A DNA stretch of 64,000 bases from Mucilaginibacter sp. KACC 22773 (GTDB lineage Bacteria > Bacteroidota > Bacteroidia > Sphingobacteriales > Sphingobacteriaceae), in NCBI RefSeq assembly GCF_028736215.1, contig NZ_CP117883.1, positions 2,294,001 to 2,358,000 of the forward strand, written 5' to 3'. The position numbers were made by a program, and so were the translations under genes. Of this stretch, positions 1 through 9,200 are shown in pieces. The notes beneath the pieces were generated by a model. It was not told the origin of the DNA and made no database searches. It worked only from the letters and a program-made list of their open reading frames with translations. Position 1 is the first letter of the stretch; the number at the start of each line of letters is the position of its first letter.

Positions 1-141
1 ATATGCGCTTCATTAGAAGTATGAAAACATTAATCGGCCAAATTTAACTTCCAATCCTAAAGCCAACATCCCGCACATCTCCCGGATCATTTATCATGTT
101 GTTTTAAGCTGTGAAATTATTTTAAATAAAATTAACAAAGA

Positions 142-212
142 TGTGTGCGAACACGCAAATATTTTTATATTTGTATGTGGCTATACTTTAGTAGTTTAAT
201 GTGTGCGCATAC
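142..212 (+). promoter_or_regulatory. Promoter with two flanking palindromic boxes
   Basis: A perfect Bacteroidota -7 element (TATATTTG, 166-173) lies about 20 bases after a weak -33 (TGTG, 142-145). Two related imperfect palindromes with a central CG flank it: GTGTGCGAACAC (143-154, over the -33) and GTGTGCGCATAC (201-212, just past the expected start of transcription). Central-CG palindromes are usual for LacI-family operators, but GntR-type binding is possible. The promoter would drive the kinase operon with a leader of about 270 bases. No gene is seen in 1-449; the only open frame there, 63 codons at 203-394, looks like chance. Confidence 0.5.
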
Positions 213-449
213 TACTGCCTGTAAAGTCATTTATTTTACGCATGTCGCGGCTATCTGCCGATAGTTGTTGTACGCAATTTTTATTCCCTGTTCTCATTTG
301 GCTGCGGTGCTCCCGATGCCATAGTTGTAAATTTCAACAACGTTTAGCAGGCACAAACAAACACATCCCGGTTGTTTTACCAGGCCGGGTTTAATAAAAA
401 TGAAGCTATAGCGCGTTTACGCGATATAGGATTTGAAGATTAATTTAAA

Positions 450-1595
450 ATGAACAACGAAGAAAAAAAGGCTTATAACATTTTTGAAATAGCATCTAAT
501 TTTTGCATCGAGGGAAATATCGAAACTATTGTTCCGCATGGATCTGGGCACATTAACGATACCTTTTATTTGAAGAATACCAACGTTGCATTGCCCGGCT
601 ACCTGCTTCAGCGTATCAATCATCATGTATTTGAAAACGTGCCTGCCCTGATGGCAAATGTTCAGCTGGTAACCGGTCACCTCAAAAAAAAGCTGGCCCT
701 TGTAGCAGGGTCAAACCCCGATAAGGAGGTGCTTACAGTTGTTTTGGCAAAAGACGGGCAGTGCTTTTTTTGCGACGCGGAAGGAAATTACTGGAGAATG
801 TATTGTTTTTTGAAAGATACCAAAAGTTACGACCTGGTATTAACCGAACAGCAAGCCTATGAAGGGGGCAAGGCATTTGGTAAATTCCAGTTACTGCTGG
901 CAGATTTGGATGCCGGGTTAATTTATGAAACTATAAAAGGTTTTCATGACATTACCATGCGGCTTGATAGTTTAAATAAAATAGTATTGGCCGACCCGGA
1001 AAACAGGGTTAAAGATGTGTTGCCCGAACTTACATTTGTGATGGAAAGGTCGCAGGAGATGGTTACGATTATCAATTTAGGAAAAGAAGGCAAATTGCCC
1101 CTGCGTATTATACACAACGACACCAAATTTAATAACATATTGCTTGATGCAAATGACCACGGGCAGTGTGTAATAGATTTGGATACCGTGATGCCAGGCT
1201 ATGTAGCGTATGATTTTGGCGATGCTATCCGCACCATTATCAATACCGCATCCGAAGATGAGGAAGACCTTACCAAAATCGACCTTAGCATTCCGTTGTT
1301 TACAGCTTACGCGCAAGGATATTTTGAAAGTGCCGGCGGTTTTTTAACAGGTACGGAAGTTAAATCGCTTTCGATGGGGGTTTTGTTAATCCCTTACATG
1401 CAGGGAGTGCGTTTCCTGACGGATTATATAGCGGGCGATGTTTATTACAAAACGCATTTTGCCGGCCATAATTTGCAGCGCACCAGGGCACAGTTTCAAT
1501 TGCTCAGAAAGCTGGAAGAAAGATATGACCTTTTAGACCAGGTAATTCAAAACGTAGCAGAAACATCCAGACAATTAGCATCCGAAACTAAATGA
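450..1595 (+). CDS. N-acetylhexosamine 1-kinase-like phosphotransferase (APH fold)
   Basis: Cytoplasmic kinase of the aminoglycoside-phosphotransferase/NahK-like fold, 381 residues, no signal peptide. The glycine-rich ATP loop is near residues 28-40 (HGSGHINDTFYL), the catalytic loop is HNDTKFNNILLD with Asp224 as likely base, and the metal-binding segment is VIDLDTVMPG (Asp243, Asp245). NahK-type enzymes phosphorylate free GalNAc or GlcNAc at C1, allowing entry to nucleotide-sugar salvage. The neighbours support this: the same operon carries a GH123 beta-N-acetylgalactosaminidase. Its stop overlaps the next start (ATGA, 1592-1595), indicating translational coupling. Homoserine or choline kinase-like activity cannot be excluded from sequence alone. 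Confidence 0.75.
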   Translation: MNNEEKKAYNIFEIASNFCIEGNIETIVPHGSGHINDTFYLKNTNVALPGYLLQRINHHVFENVPALMANVQLVTGHLKKKLALVAGSNPDKEVLTVVLAKDGQCFFCDAEGNYWRMYCFLKDTKSYDLVLTEQQAYEGGKAFGKFQLLLADLDAGLIYETIKGFHDITMRLDSLNKIVLADPENRVKDVLPELTFVMERSQEMVTIINLGKEGKLPLRIIHNDTKFNNILLDANDHGQCVIDLDTVMPGYVAYDFGDAIRTIINTASEDEEDLTKIDLSIPLFTAYAQGYFESAGGFLTGTEVKSLSMGVLLIPYMQGVRFLTDYIAGDVYYKTHFAGHNLQRTRAQFQLLRKLEERYDLLDQVIQNVAETSRQLASETK

Positions 1596-2320
1596 AAGAA
1601 CTCGCCGTACCATTTTTGAGGGATGTAAGCAGAAGTAGCCCTATAGCCCACTTATCTTTTTTGTTAGATAGCTATCAAACTAACACTATTGGAATGGTTC
1701 CGTGGCCGCGTTACGGATATAAGCCTGATGTTAATTTCACGATAGCTTATGGAAGCGACTGCATTTTTATAAAGTATTACGTAACCGAAAAAACGGTGAG
1801 GGCGGTTTACAGCCAACCTAACCAGCCCGTTTATAAAGATAGCTGCGTAGAATTTTTTGTGGCCTTTGGCGACGAAAAGGAATATTACAATTTTGAGTTT
1901 AACTGTGCTGGCACTTGTTTGGTGGGTTTTGGGGCAAACCGGGAAAATCGCAAATTATTACCGGAACCCGTTATCAGGATGATAAGGCACCATGCACAAT
2001 TAAAAGTGGTGAACAACCAGGGCGAAGGCAATATAGCCTGGGAACTTACCCTGATGATCCCGCTGGAAGCATTTTATTACCATTCGCTTGAATCAGTAGA
2101 CGGGTGGCAATGCAGGGCCAATTTTTACAAATGCGGCGATGACCTGCCCGACCCCCATTTTTTGACCTGGAACAATATTAAATCAGCCGATCCTGACTTT
2201 CACCTGCCTGAATTTTTTGGTAAAATTAAATTCGGGAAGCAACAGGGATATTTAGCCACTTCAAAGCAAAAACAACGTAAGCATGAAACTGAAAATTACT
2301 GTACTGCTGCTGTTATATAG
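1592..2320 (+). CDS. Cytosolic CBM9-like carbohydrate-binding protein
   Basis: A 242-residue protein that resembles the carbohydrate-binding family 9-like (DOMON-type beta-sandwich) proteins of Bacteroidota. The visible signature is the run KDSCVEFFVAF followed by YYNFEFNCAGTC near residues 82-110, and a C-terminal LTWNNIKSADPDFHLPEFFG, both usual in this group. No signal peptide, lipobox or membrane segment is present, so it probably acts in the cytoplasm, which is odd for a sugar-binding module. It overlaps the kinase by 4 bases upstream and the GH123 gene by 38 bases downstream, so all three are likely translated together. Function is unknown; binding of free HexNAc or its phosphate is a guess from context. 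Confidence 0.7.
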   Translation: MKELAVPFLRDVSRSSPIAHLSFLLDSYQTNTIGMVPWPRYGYKPDVNFTIAYGSDCIFIKYYVTEKTVRAVYSQPNQPVYKDSCVEFFVAFGDEKEYYNFEFNCAGTCLVGFGANRENRKLLPEPVIRMIRHHAQLKVVNNQGEGNIAWELTLMIPLEAFYYHSLESVDGWQCRANFYKCGDDLPDPHFLTWNNIKSADPDFHLPEFFGKIKFGKQQGYLATSKQKQRKHETENYCTAAVI

Positions 2321-4031
2321 CGCCCTTGTTTCGGCGCAATCAAAAACCGGCGGGTACTACCAGGAACTCCCGGACGCTAAACCGGTTCAGCAACAAAGCT
2401 GGAACGTGTTGAAACCGGGTGTTTATGTAAGTTTTGCTTCGGCTGATATCCGTTACGATAAACGTGATGCGCCTGCTATATCGCCCTTGCAAACCCACTG
2501 GCAGGCCAAAGCATGGAAAGGCGAAAAAGTGCATACCCAATTCCTGGTGTGGGTTACCCGTAACTTGCAACAGCTGAGTTTTGAATGGAGCAAGCTTGAT
2601 GATGGTAAGGGGCATCAAATTCCGGTAAAAAATATCAGTGCCAACTTTGTACGTTACGTGATGGCCGATGGCCTGAATGAGGAGGGCGGGGGCTGCGGTA
2701 TCAAAGCCGGTCATGATTCGTCATTGGTTGAGGATGTAATTGATAACGTAAAATACCTGCCGGCTGCTAAAAATACTACCCGGCCTGTTTGGCTGAGCAT
2801 TAAAGTTCCGGGCAATGCGGTTGAAGGTACTTATAGCGGCTACGTGAAAGTTAAAGAAGGAAAAAGCAAGTATCCCGCGATTTTGCATTATGCCATACAA
2901 GTACTTAACCATACGCTGCCCGAACCAAAGAACTGGAAATTCCACCTTGACCTTTGGCAAAATCCCTATTCGGTTTCGCGCGTGTACGGTGTAAAACCCT
3001 GGTCTAAGCAGCATTTCGATGCTATGCGCCCTTATATGAAAATGCTGGCTGATGCCGGCCAAAAATCAATCACTACCACACTTATCCACGATCCCTGGAA
3101 CAGCCAAACCTACGATATCTATGGATCGATGATCAAATGGACCCTGAACAAAAATGGCTCGTGGACATATGACTATACGGTTTTTGATAAATGGGTAAGT
3201 TTTATGATGGCATTGGGGATTGATAAGTTTATCAACTGTTATAGCATGATCCCCTGGAATTTAAAATTCTATTATCATGACGATGCGCTGGGGAAAGACA
3301 CCGCCATTATAGCCAAACCCGGTACGCCGGAATATGATACCCACTGGCGCCCCATGCTTGCCGATTTTGCCAGGCACCTTAAACAAAAAGGGTGGTTTGG
3401 CAAAACCACCATCGCTATGGACGAAAGATCGATGGCCGATATGCAAAAGGCGATAGCGTTAATCAAAAGCGCCGATAAGAATTTTAAAATTTCGCTGGCC
3501 GGTAACTACCATCCCGAAATTGAGAACGATTTAGCAGATTACAGTGTGGCCTCAAACCAGGTAATAGATGAGCCAACCATGCTTGCACGTAAAAAGGCGG
3601 GGCTTAACACTACTTACTATACCTGCTGTACAGAGGGGCATCCCAATACATTTACCTTTTCTGCACCCGCCGAATCTGTTTGGCTGGCATGGTATGCAGC
3701 CTATAAGGGATATGACGGGTACCTGAGGTGGGCCTACAATTGCTGGACGAAGGATGCTTTGCGCGACACGCGGTTTGGGTCATGGTCATCGGGGGATGCT
3801 TATTTGGTTTACCCGGGCCTGCGGTCGTCTATCCGCTTTGAACGGTTGATTGAAGGCATCCAGGATTACGAAAAAATTAATGTGCTGAAAGGGGAGTTTA
3901 CAAAGGGCAACCAACAAGACAAACTACATCAGCTTAAAAAACTATTGAGCGGTTTTGACATCGGTGAGCTGAAGGGCAAGCGTGCGGATGAAGTTTTGGA
4001 TGTTGCGCAAAGGAGTTTAAATAACTTGTAA
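2283..4031 (+). CDS. GH123 beta-N-acetylgalactosaminidase (DUF4091 family)
   Basis: Exported glycosidase of 582 residues, usual length for GH123. A Sec signal peptide (residues 1-18, ending VSAQ) leads to an N-terminal beta-sandwich and a TIM-barrel ending in a DUF4091-like region (WLAWYAAYKGYDGYLRWAYN, FERLIEGIQDYE). GH123 uses substrate-assisted catalysis with an adjacent Asp-Glu pair; the fitting pair here is Asp380-Glu381 in AMDERSM. Family members remove terminal beta-GalNAc, as in glycosphingolipids. The start overlaps the CBM9-like gene by 38 bases. The product GalNAc is a plausible substrate for the kinase two genes upstream. There is no clear terminator after it; 165 bases separate it from the ECF sigma gene. 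Confidence 0.85.
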   Translation: MKLKITVLLLLYSALVSAQSKTGGYYQELPDAKPVQQQSWNVLKPGVYVSFASADIRYDKRDAPAISPLQTHWQAKAWKGEKVHTQFLVWVTRNLQQLSFEWSKLDDGKGHQIPVKNISANFVRYVMADGLNEEGGGCGIKAGHDSSLVEDVIDNVKYLPAAKNTTRPVWLSIKVPGNAVEGTYSGYVKVKEGKSKYPAILHYAIQVLNHTLPEPKNWKFHLDLWQNPYSVSRVYGVKPWSKQHFDAMRPYMKMLADAGQKSITTTLIHDPWNSQTYDIYGSMIKWTLNKNGSWTYDYTVFDKWVSFMMALGIDKFINCYSMIPWNLKFYYHDDALGKDTAIIAKPGTPEYDTHWRPMLADFARHLKQKGWFGKTTIAMDERSMADMQKAIALIKSADKNFKISLAGNYHPEIENDLADYSVASNQVIDEPTMLARKKAGLNTTYYTCCTEGHPNTFTFSAPAESVWLAWYAAYKGYDGYLRWAYNCWTKDALRDTRFGSWSSGDAYLVYPGLRSSIRFERLIEGIQDYEKINVLKGEFTKGNQQDKLHQLKKLLSGFDIGELKGKRADEVLDVAQRSLNNL

Positions 4032-4196
4032 GTTTTTAGTTTAAAAATGATTTTTTTTGAATTTTTTCTACAACTTTTTGATGAGGAGTTAAACAAAATG
4101 CTGGTTTCGGTGCCAATACAAAAAGGTACTATTTTAATATTTAAAACGATAAAAACACTTTCTTAAAGTTGCCAAATTTAAAATTTCACATGCGGA

Positions 4197-4784
4197 ATGA
4201 ATTGCGTTGAGACCCATATATTGACAGATGAGCGGCTTATAGCCTTGATCCGGGAGAATGATCTTACGGCATTTGAACGCATCTATAATAAATATTGGTC
4301 AAAACTCTACTTATCGGCATACAATATTCTCAGGGACAGGCAGGTATCTGAGGATGTTACACAGGAGGTATTGGTAAACCTGTGGTTAAAACGGGCCAGC
4401 CTTCAGCTTAACTCTTTAAACGCATATTTATATACATCTGTCAGGTACCAGGTGTTTAATGTTATCCGCTCCGGTAAGGTAAGAGCAGATCTTTTTAATC
4501 ACCTCGAAGAACTTTTTAGCAATAACGGCGGCGAGGATCTCCTGTCTGAAAAAGATATTAACCGCTTGCTGGATCAGGGCGTTGCCGAATTGCCCGAAAA
4601 GTGCCGGCAAATATTTATCATGAGCCGTAAGGAGCATTTATCAACCAAACAAATTGCCGAACGGCTTGGGATAGCGCCAAAAACGGTTGAAAATCAACTA
4701 ACTGTAGCCTTGGGCCGTTTACGTAAAACACTGGGCGATTTTGTTTGCATAGCCGCCGTTATGTTATGCATACGGTGGTTTTGA
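4197..4784 (+). CDS. ECF-type RNA polymerase sigma factor (FecI/RpoE-like)
   Basis: Sigma factor of 195 residues. Region 2 covers about residues 22-92, with the core-binding segment SEDVTQEVLVNLWLKR (51-66). Region 4 covers about 131-178, with the helix-turn-helix LSTKQIAERLGIAPKTVENQ. This is the Bacteroidota FecI-like group that is held by a FecR-type anti-sigma factor until an STN-containing SusC signals substrate. fecR and STN-SusC follow directly, giving the complete sigma/anti-sigma/transducer set. In Bacteroides such ECF-controlled loci often serve host-derived glycans. The tail after residue 180 is hydrophobic (FVCIAAVMLCIRWF), unusual for a soluble sigma factor, and might bring it near the membrane. 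Confidence 0.9.
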   Translation: MNCVETHILTDERLIALIRENDLTAFERIYNKYWSKLYLSAYNILRDRQVSEDVTQEVLVNLWLKRASLQLNSLNAYLYTSVRYQVFNVIRSGKVRADLFNHLEELFSNNGGEDLLSEKDINRLLDQGVAELPEKCRQIFIMSRKEHLSTKQIAERLGIAPKTVENQLTVALGRLRKTLGDFVCIAAVMLCIRWF

Positions 4785-4892
4785 TCCTTTTTTGCAGATT
4801 TTGTCCAGACTCTTTTCTTAACATTCTCCCTTAATAAATTCCCAAAACTTCATGATTTGTTAATGATATAGAAATATTTGAAATTTCTTTGG

Positions 4893-4915
4893 GGGTACCT
4901 GCTGTGTTAGGGTAC
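4893..4915 (+). promoter_or_regulatory. Direct GGGTAC repeat upstream of fecR
   Basis: Two copies of GGGTAC (4893-4898 and 4910-4915) are spaced 17 bases start to start, ending 20 bases before the fecR start in the 151-base gap after the sigma gene. The spacing resembles the two halves of a promoter, so this could be a target of the adjacent ECF sigma factor. Only the repeat is seen; the role is inferred. Confidence 0.3.
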
Positions 4916-4935
4916 TTACATATAATTAACGCCAA

Positions 4936-6114
4936 ATGGAAAAAGAAATACTGCTGAACTTAATAAATAAATACCTTTCGAACCAGGCAACGGCCGAAGA
5001 GGAAGAACTATTGTTAAGCTATTACAGCACACTCCAAAAAAATGAGTTGAAATGGGATGAGCTTGAAATGGGTGATGAAAATACAGCCAGGGTTGAGCTT
5101 TACAGTAAAGTATTATCAGAGATAAAAGCGCGCGAATCCTCATCAAAAAAGGTTTTTTTTATGAGGAGGTGGTTTATAGCAGCATCCGTAACCTTGTTAC
5201 TGGGTGTTTCCGCTTCATTGTTCTTTTATTTAAAAAATGACAATTCTTTTTTATCAACTAAAAACAAAACACAGCCAATTAAAAACACTATTGCCCCCGG
5301 AGGCAATAAAGCCTTATTAACTTTAGCTAACGGTTCGAAAATTATTTTAGATGATGCCGCCACCGGCGAATTGGCCAAACAATCCGGCGTAAAAGTAGCC
5401 AAAGCGGCTAACGGCCAATTGGTTTACACTGTCGAAAATACATCATCCAATTCAGCCACATCTGGCCCAATAGCCTACAACACCATCGAAACGCCAAAGG
5501 GCGGGCAGTACCAGGTTGATTTACCGGATGGTTCAAAAGTTTGGCTAAATGCAGGTTCTTCACTAAGGTACCCAACAAATTTTAATGGTAACATCCGTAG
5601 CGTTGAATTGGCGGGTGAGGCTTATTTTGAAGTTGCTAAAAACGCTAAAAAACCATTCAGGGTTGTGAGTAACAACCAGGTGGTTGAAGTTTTAGGTACG
5701 CATTTTAACATCAGTTCGTACATCGATGACACTTCGGTTAAAACTACCTTATTAGAAGGTTCTGTTAAGGTATTATCCACCAAATCAAACCAATCAAAAT
5801 TGCTGAAACCGGGCGAGCAATCTAATATCAATTACTCAAATAGCTCATTATCTGTGCAACAGGTAAATACAGAAGAGGTTGTGGCCTGGAAAAACGGTTA
5901 TTTCCTTTTTGTTGATGAAGACCTGAAAAGCATTATGAGCAAGTTTGCACGCTGGTATAATGTTGATGTAGAATACGCCGCAAACGTAGATAATTTGAGA
6001 TTTGGGGGGATGGTTTCCCGATCAAGGGACTTAGCCCAGGCTTTGAAAATTATTGAACAGACAGGAAATATTAAAACTAAAATTGAAGGAAGGAGAGTTA
6101 TCATTATGCCGTGA
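4936..6114 (+). CDS. FecR family anti-sigma factor
   Basis: Inner-membrane anti-sigma factor of 392 residues. The cytoplasmic N-terminal part (1-77) starts MEKEILLNLINKYLSNQATAEEEELL, the sigma-binding region of this family. One membrane segment lies near residues 78-98 (WFIAASVTLLLGVSASLFFY). The periplasmic FecR domain follows at about 185-290 (YNTIETPKGGQYQVDLPDGS, VWLNAGSSLRYP), and a DUF4974 domain ends the protein (about 325-392). It is expected to hold the sigma factor encoded 151 bases upstream and to be released through contact with the STN domain of the SusC encoded 132 bases downstream. Confidence 0.92.
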   Translation: MEKEILLNLINKYLSNQATAEEEELLLSYYSTLQKNELKWDELEMGDENTARVELYSKVLSEIKARESSSKKVFFMRRWFIAASVTLLLGVSASLFFYLKNDNSFLSTKNKTQPIKNTIAPGGNKALLTLANGSKIILDDAATGELAKQSGVKVAKAANGQLVYTVENTSSNSATSGPIAYNTIETPKGGQYQVDLPDGSKVWLNAGSSLRYPTNFNGNIRSVELAGEAYFEVAKNAKKPFRVVSNNQVVEVLGTHFNISSYIDDTSVKTTLLEGSVKVLSTKSNQSKLLKPGEQSNINYSNSSLSVQQVNTEEVVAWKNGYFLFVDEDLKSIMSKFARWYNVDVEYAANVDNLRFGGMVSRSRDLAQALKIIEQTGNIKTKIEGRRVIIMP

Positions 6115-6124
6115 TAATTACCCC

Positions 6125-6171
6125 ACCTTAAGGTAACCTAAAAATAAGCCGGAAGTGCTCGAACACTCCCG
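6125..6171 (+). promoter_or_regulatory. Structured leader between fecR and susC
   Basis: The 132-base gap between fecR and susC holds a perfect 10-bp palindrome (ACCTTAAGGT, 6125-6134) and a hairpin (6150-6171) whose arms around a TCGA loop pair at seven of nine positions. No long T-run follows the hairpin, so it is more likely a leader structure that slows or stabilises the mRNA than a full terminator. Only the symmetry is seen; the role is inferred. Confidence 0.35.
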
Positions 6172-6246
6172 ACTAAAAAGTTAGGGCTTACCATGAAACT
6201 AAATTCGTAGTCCAATTACACCTTAAACCCAAACAAGTTCAAATGT

Positions 6247-9200
6247 ATGAAATGTTATGAAATAAGTTTATGCAGGGTCCCCTGTATAAAAAATAAAGCT
6301 TTGTTGATTATGAAACTATCCATCATACTGTTGGTAGCAACCATACTTCAGGCAAGTGCTTCAGGTTACGCGCAAAAAATTACATTATCAGAAAAAAACG
6401 CCCCATTAGAAAAAGTTCTTAAAGAAATCAGGGAACAATGCGGATATGATTTTTTCTATAATTCAAAATTGATTAAGCAGGCTAACCCTGTAAGTATTAG
6501 TGTTCTGAATACCGAATTAGAGGAAGTATTAAAACTGACATTTAAAGGTCAGCCGTTTGTTTATAGTATAAGCGAGCAAACAATTATTGTTAAACCTAAA
6601 CCTTCTGAAACGCCGTCTCAGTCAACACCCGTTATAAAAGTTTCGGGTGTTGTTACCGATTCAAAGGGGCTTACTTTGCCAGGTGCAAGCGTGCGCATTA
6701 AGGGTACCGGCAAAGGCGTAGTAACTAATAGCGAGGGCCGGTTTACCATCGAAGCTGATGTTAATAACGTACTTGTTATTTCATTTGCCGGTTTTATAAC
6801 CAAAGAAATTACGGTTACCGGGGCAACATCATCCCTTACTGTTCAATTACTTGACGATACCAAGGGCATAAATGAAGTTGTGGTTGTAGGTTATGGTAAA
6901 CAAAAAAAGCTGACCATAACAGGGGCTGTAACAACAGTGAGCGTTGCCGATGTGACTACCCCAAACCGCTCACTATCTAACGCGTTGGCGGGCAAAGTTG
7001 CCGGGGTTATATCTATGCAGAGAAGCGGGGAACCCGGTTACGATAACGCATCATTTACCATCCGGGGTATAGGTACTTTTACAGGTAATTCAAACCCGCT
7101 TATTATTATAGATGGTGTGCAGCGCGATGATGTAAACAGCACCTATGGAGGAGCTTATAACAACATCGATCCTGAGGATATTCAAAGTATTTCTTTGTTA
7201 AAAGATGCTTCGTCAACGGCTGTTTATGGTGCCAAAGGTGCCAACGGCGTTTTGATTATTACTACCAAAAGAGGTGTTGCAGGTAAGCCTAAAATTTCCT
7301 TAAAAAGCGAAATGAGCATGTCTGGCCTCACTAAAACGCCAAAAATGCTGGACGCTGTATCATGGATGAGGCTGCACAACGAGGCAACTACAAATGACGG
7401 TAACCTGCCTGCCTATTCTGAAGAAACTATTCAAAAAACAGCAAGCGGCTTAGACCCATACCTGTACCCTAATGTTAACTGGATAAAATCTGTTTATAAG
7501 GATTGGGCCCCAGGCTATAATACCAACCTGAATGTGAGCGGTGGTGCATCAGCTGTAAGGTATTATGTTTCTGCTTCTTTTTATGATCAGGACGGGAGTT
7601 ATAAAGTTACCAAGCAAAATGGCTACAACCCCAATCTTAACTTTAAAAGGTACGATTTCCGATCAAATCTTGATATTGATTTAAGTAAAACCACCTTATT
7701 GTCGATGAACCTGGATGCGATGCTGGTGAGCAGCCGTTATCCCGGCTTATCGGCATCAAGTATCTGGTATGAATCGTATTTAACACCGCCTAATGCATTC
7801 CCGATACAATATCCGGGGGGCATATGGGCAGGTCCGTTTAACAACGGAGGTTCAAACCCGGTAAATGATATTCAAAACTCAGGCTATTCCAGCGAGTTTC
7901 GTCCTACCATCCAGTCTGTTTTTTCTATTAACCAAAAATTGGATGCCGTTACAGACGGTTTAAGCGCTATGGCCAGGTTTTCGTTCGATTCTTATAGCGA
8001 AAATGATAATGGCCGGACCGGCACCAATGACCTTTTTTTAGCCACATCAAGAGATCCGCAGGGTAATCTGGTATTTGGCCAATCGCGGTACGGAAGCCAG
8101 TTTTTGGGGTATACACAATCGTCATCTGCCGAAAAAACCATGTACCTGGAAACAAATTTAAATTACGACCAGGCTTTTGGTAAACACCATGTCGGCGCAT
8201 TGTTTTTATATAACATGAGGTCGCGGGTGGTTAGTTCGGCCGGGAGCGTTATTGGCTCTATTCCTTATAATAATCAGGGCCTGGCGGGCAGGGTAACTTA
8301 TGCATACGCCGACAGATATTTGCTGGAGTTTGATGCCGGTTATACAGGTTCAGAAAATTTTGAAGCAGGTAAAAAATTCGGCTTTTTCCCCTCCGTTTCA
8401 GGCGGCTGGGTAATTTCAAGAGAGCCTTTTTTTAAGGGGCTTTCAAAGACATTTAATTTACTTAAAATAAGAGGCTCACATGGCCTTGTGGGTAACGATC
8501 AGATTGGCTCTGCCTATGGCATCACCAGGTTCCCCTACATCAATCAATATGGCAGCGGCGGATCGGTGGGTTTAGGATTAAACGGAACTGTATATGGCGG
8601 CACTACCGAAACCGTAATTGGGGTAGAGAACCTGACATGGGAAAAGGCAACCAAAGACAATATCGGGTTAGAAATAGGGCTGTTTAACAAACTGAACATT
8701 ACAATTGACGCTTATAAAGAAAGAAGGACCAATATCCTTGTTCAACGCAGTTCACTGTCGGGAATATTGGGTGTAAGCGGGGCCGTATTTGCCAATTTGG
8801 GCGAAATGAACAACCATGGTATTGAAGGCAACGTTGAATATAACGACAATATAGGTAAAGTATCCCTTCGTCTGTATGGTAACTTTACTTATAACAATAA
8901 TAAAATTGTACAAAAAGACGAACCTAAACAGCTGTACGCTTATCAGCAGTCAACAGGGCGCAAGTATGGCGATAATTTGATGTACGTTGCCGAAGGGTTG
9001 TTTACATCCCAGGAAGATGTTGATAAAAGCCCGGGTCAGTTTGGAGCAATTTTAAGGCCTGGCGATATTAAATATAAAGACGTAAATAACGATGGTGTAA
9101 TAAATAGCTTTGATAAGGTATACACCGGTAAATCTGATATACCTACTATATTATACGGCGCCGGCTTTACGGTTGGTTATAAAAAGTTCGATCTCTCGCT

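Noticed and set aside
203..394. 63-codon open frame upstream of the kinase gene
   Set aside because: Cys/Arg/Ser-rich composition with no recognisable fold and it lies in the probable leader of the operon.
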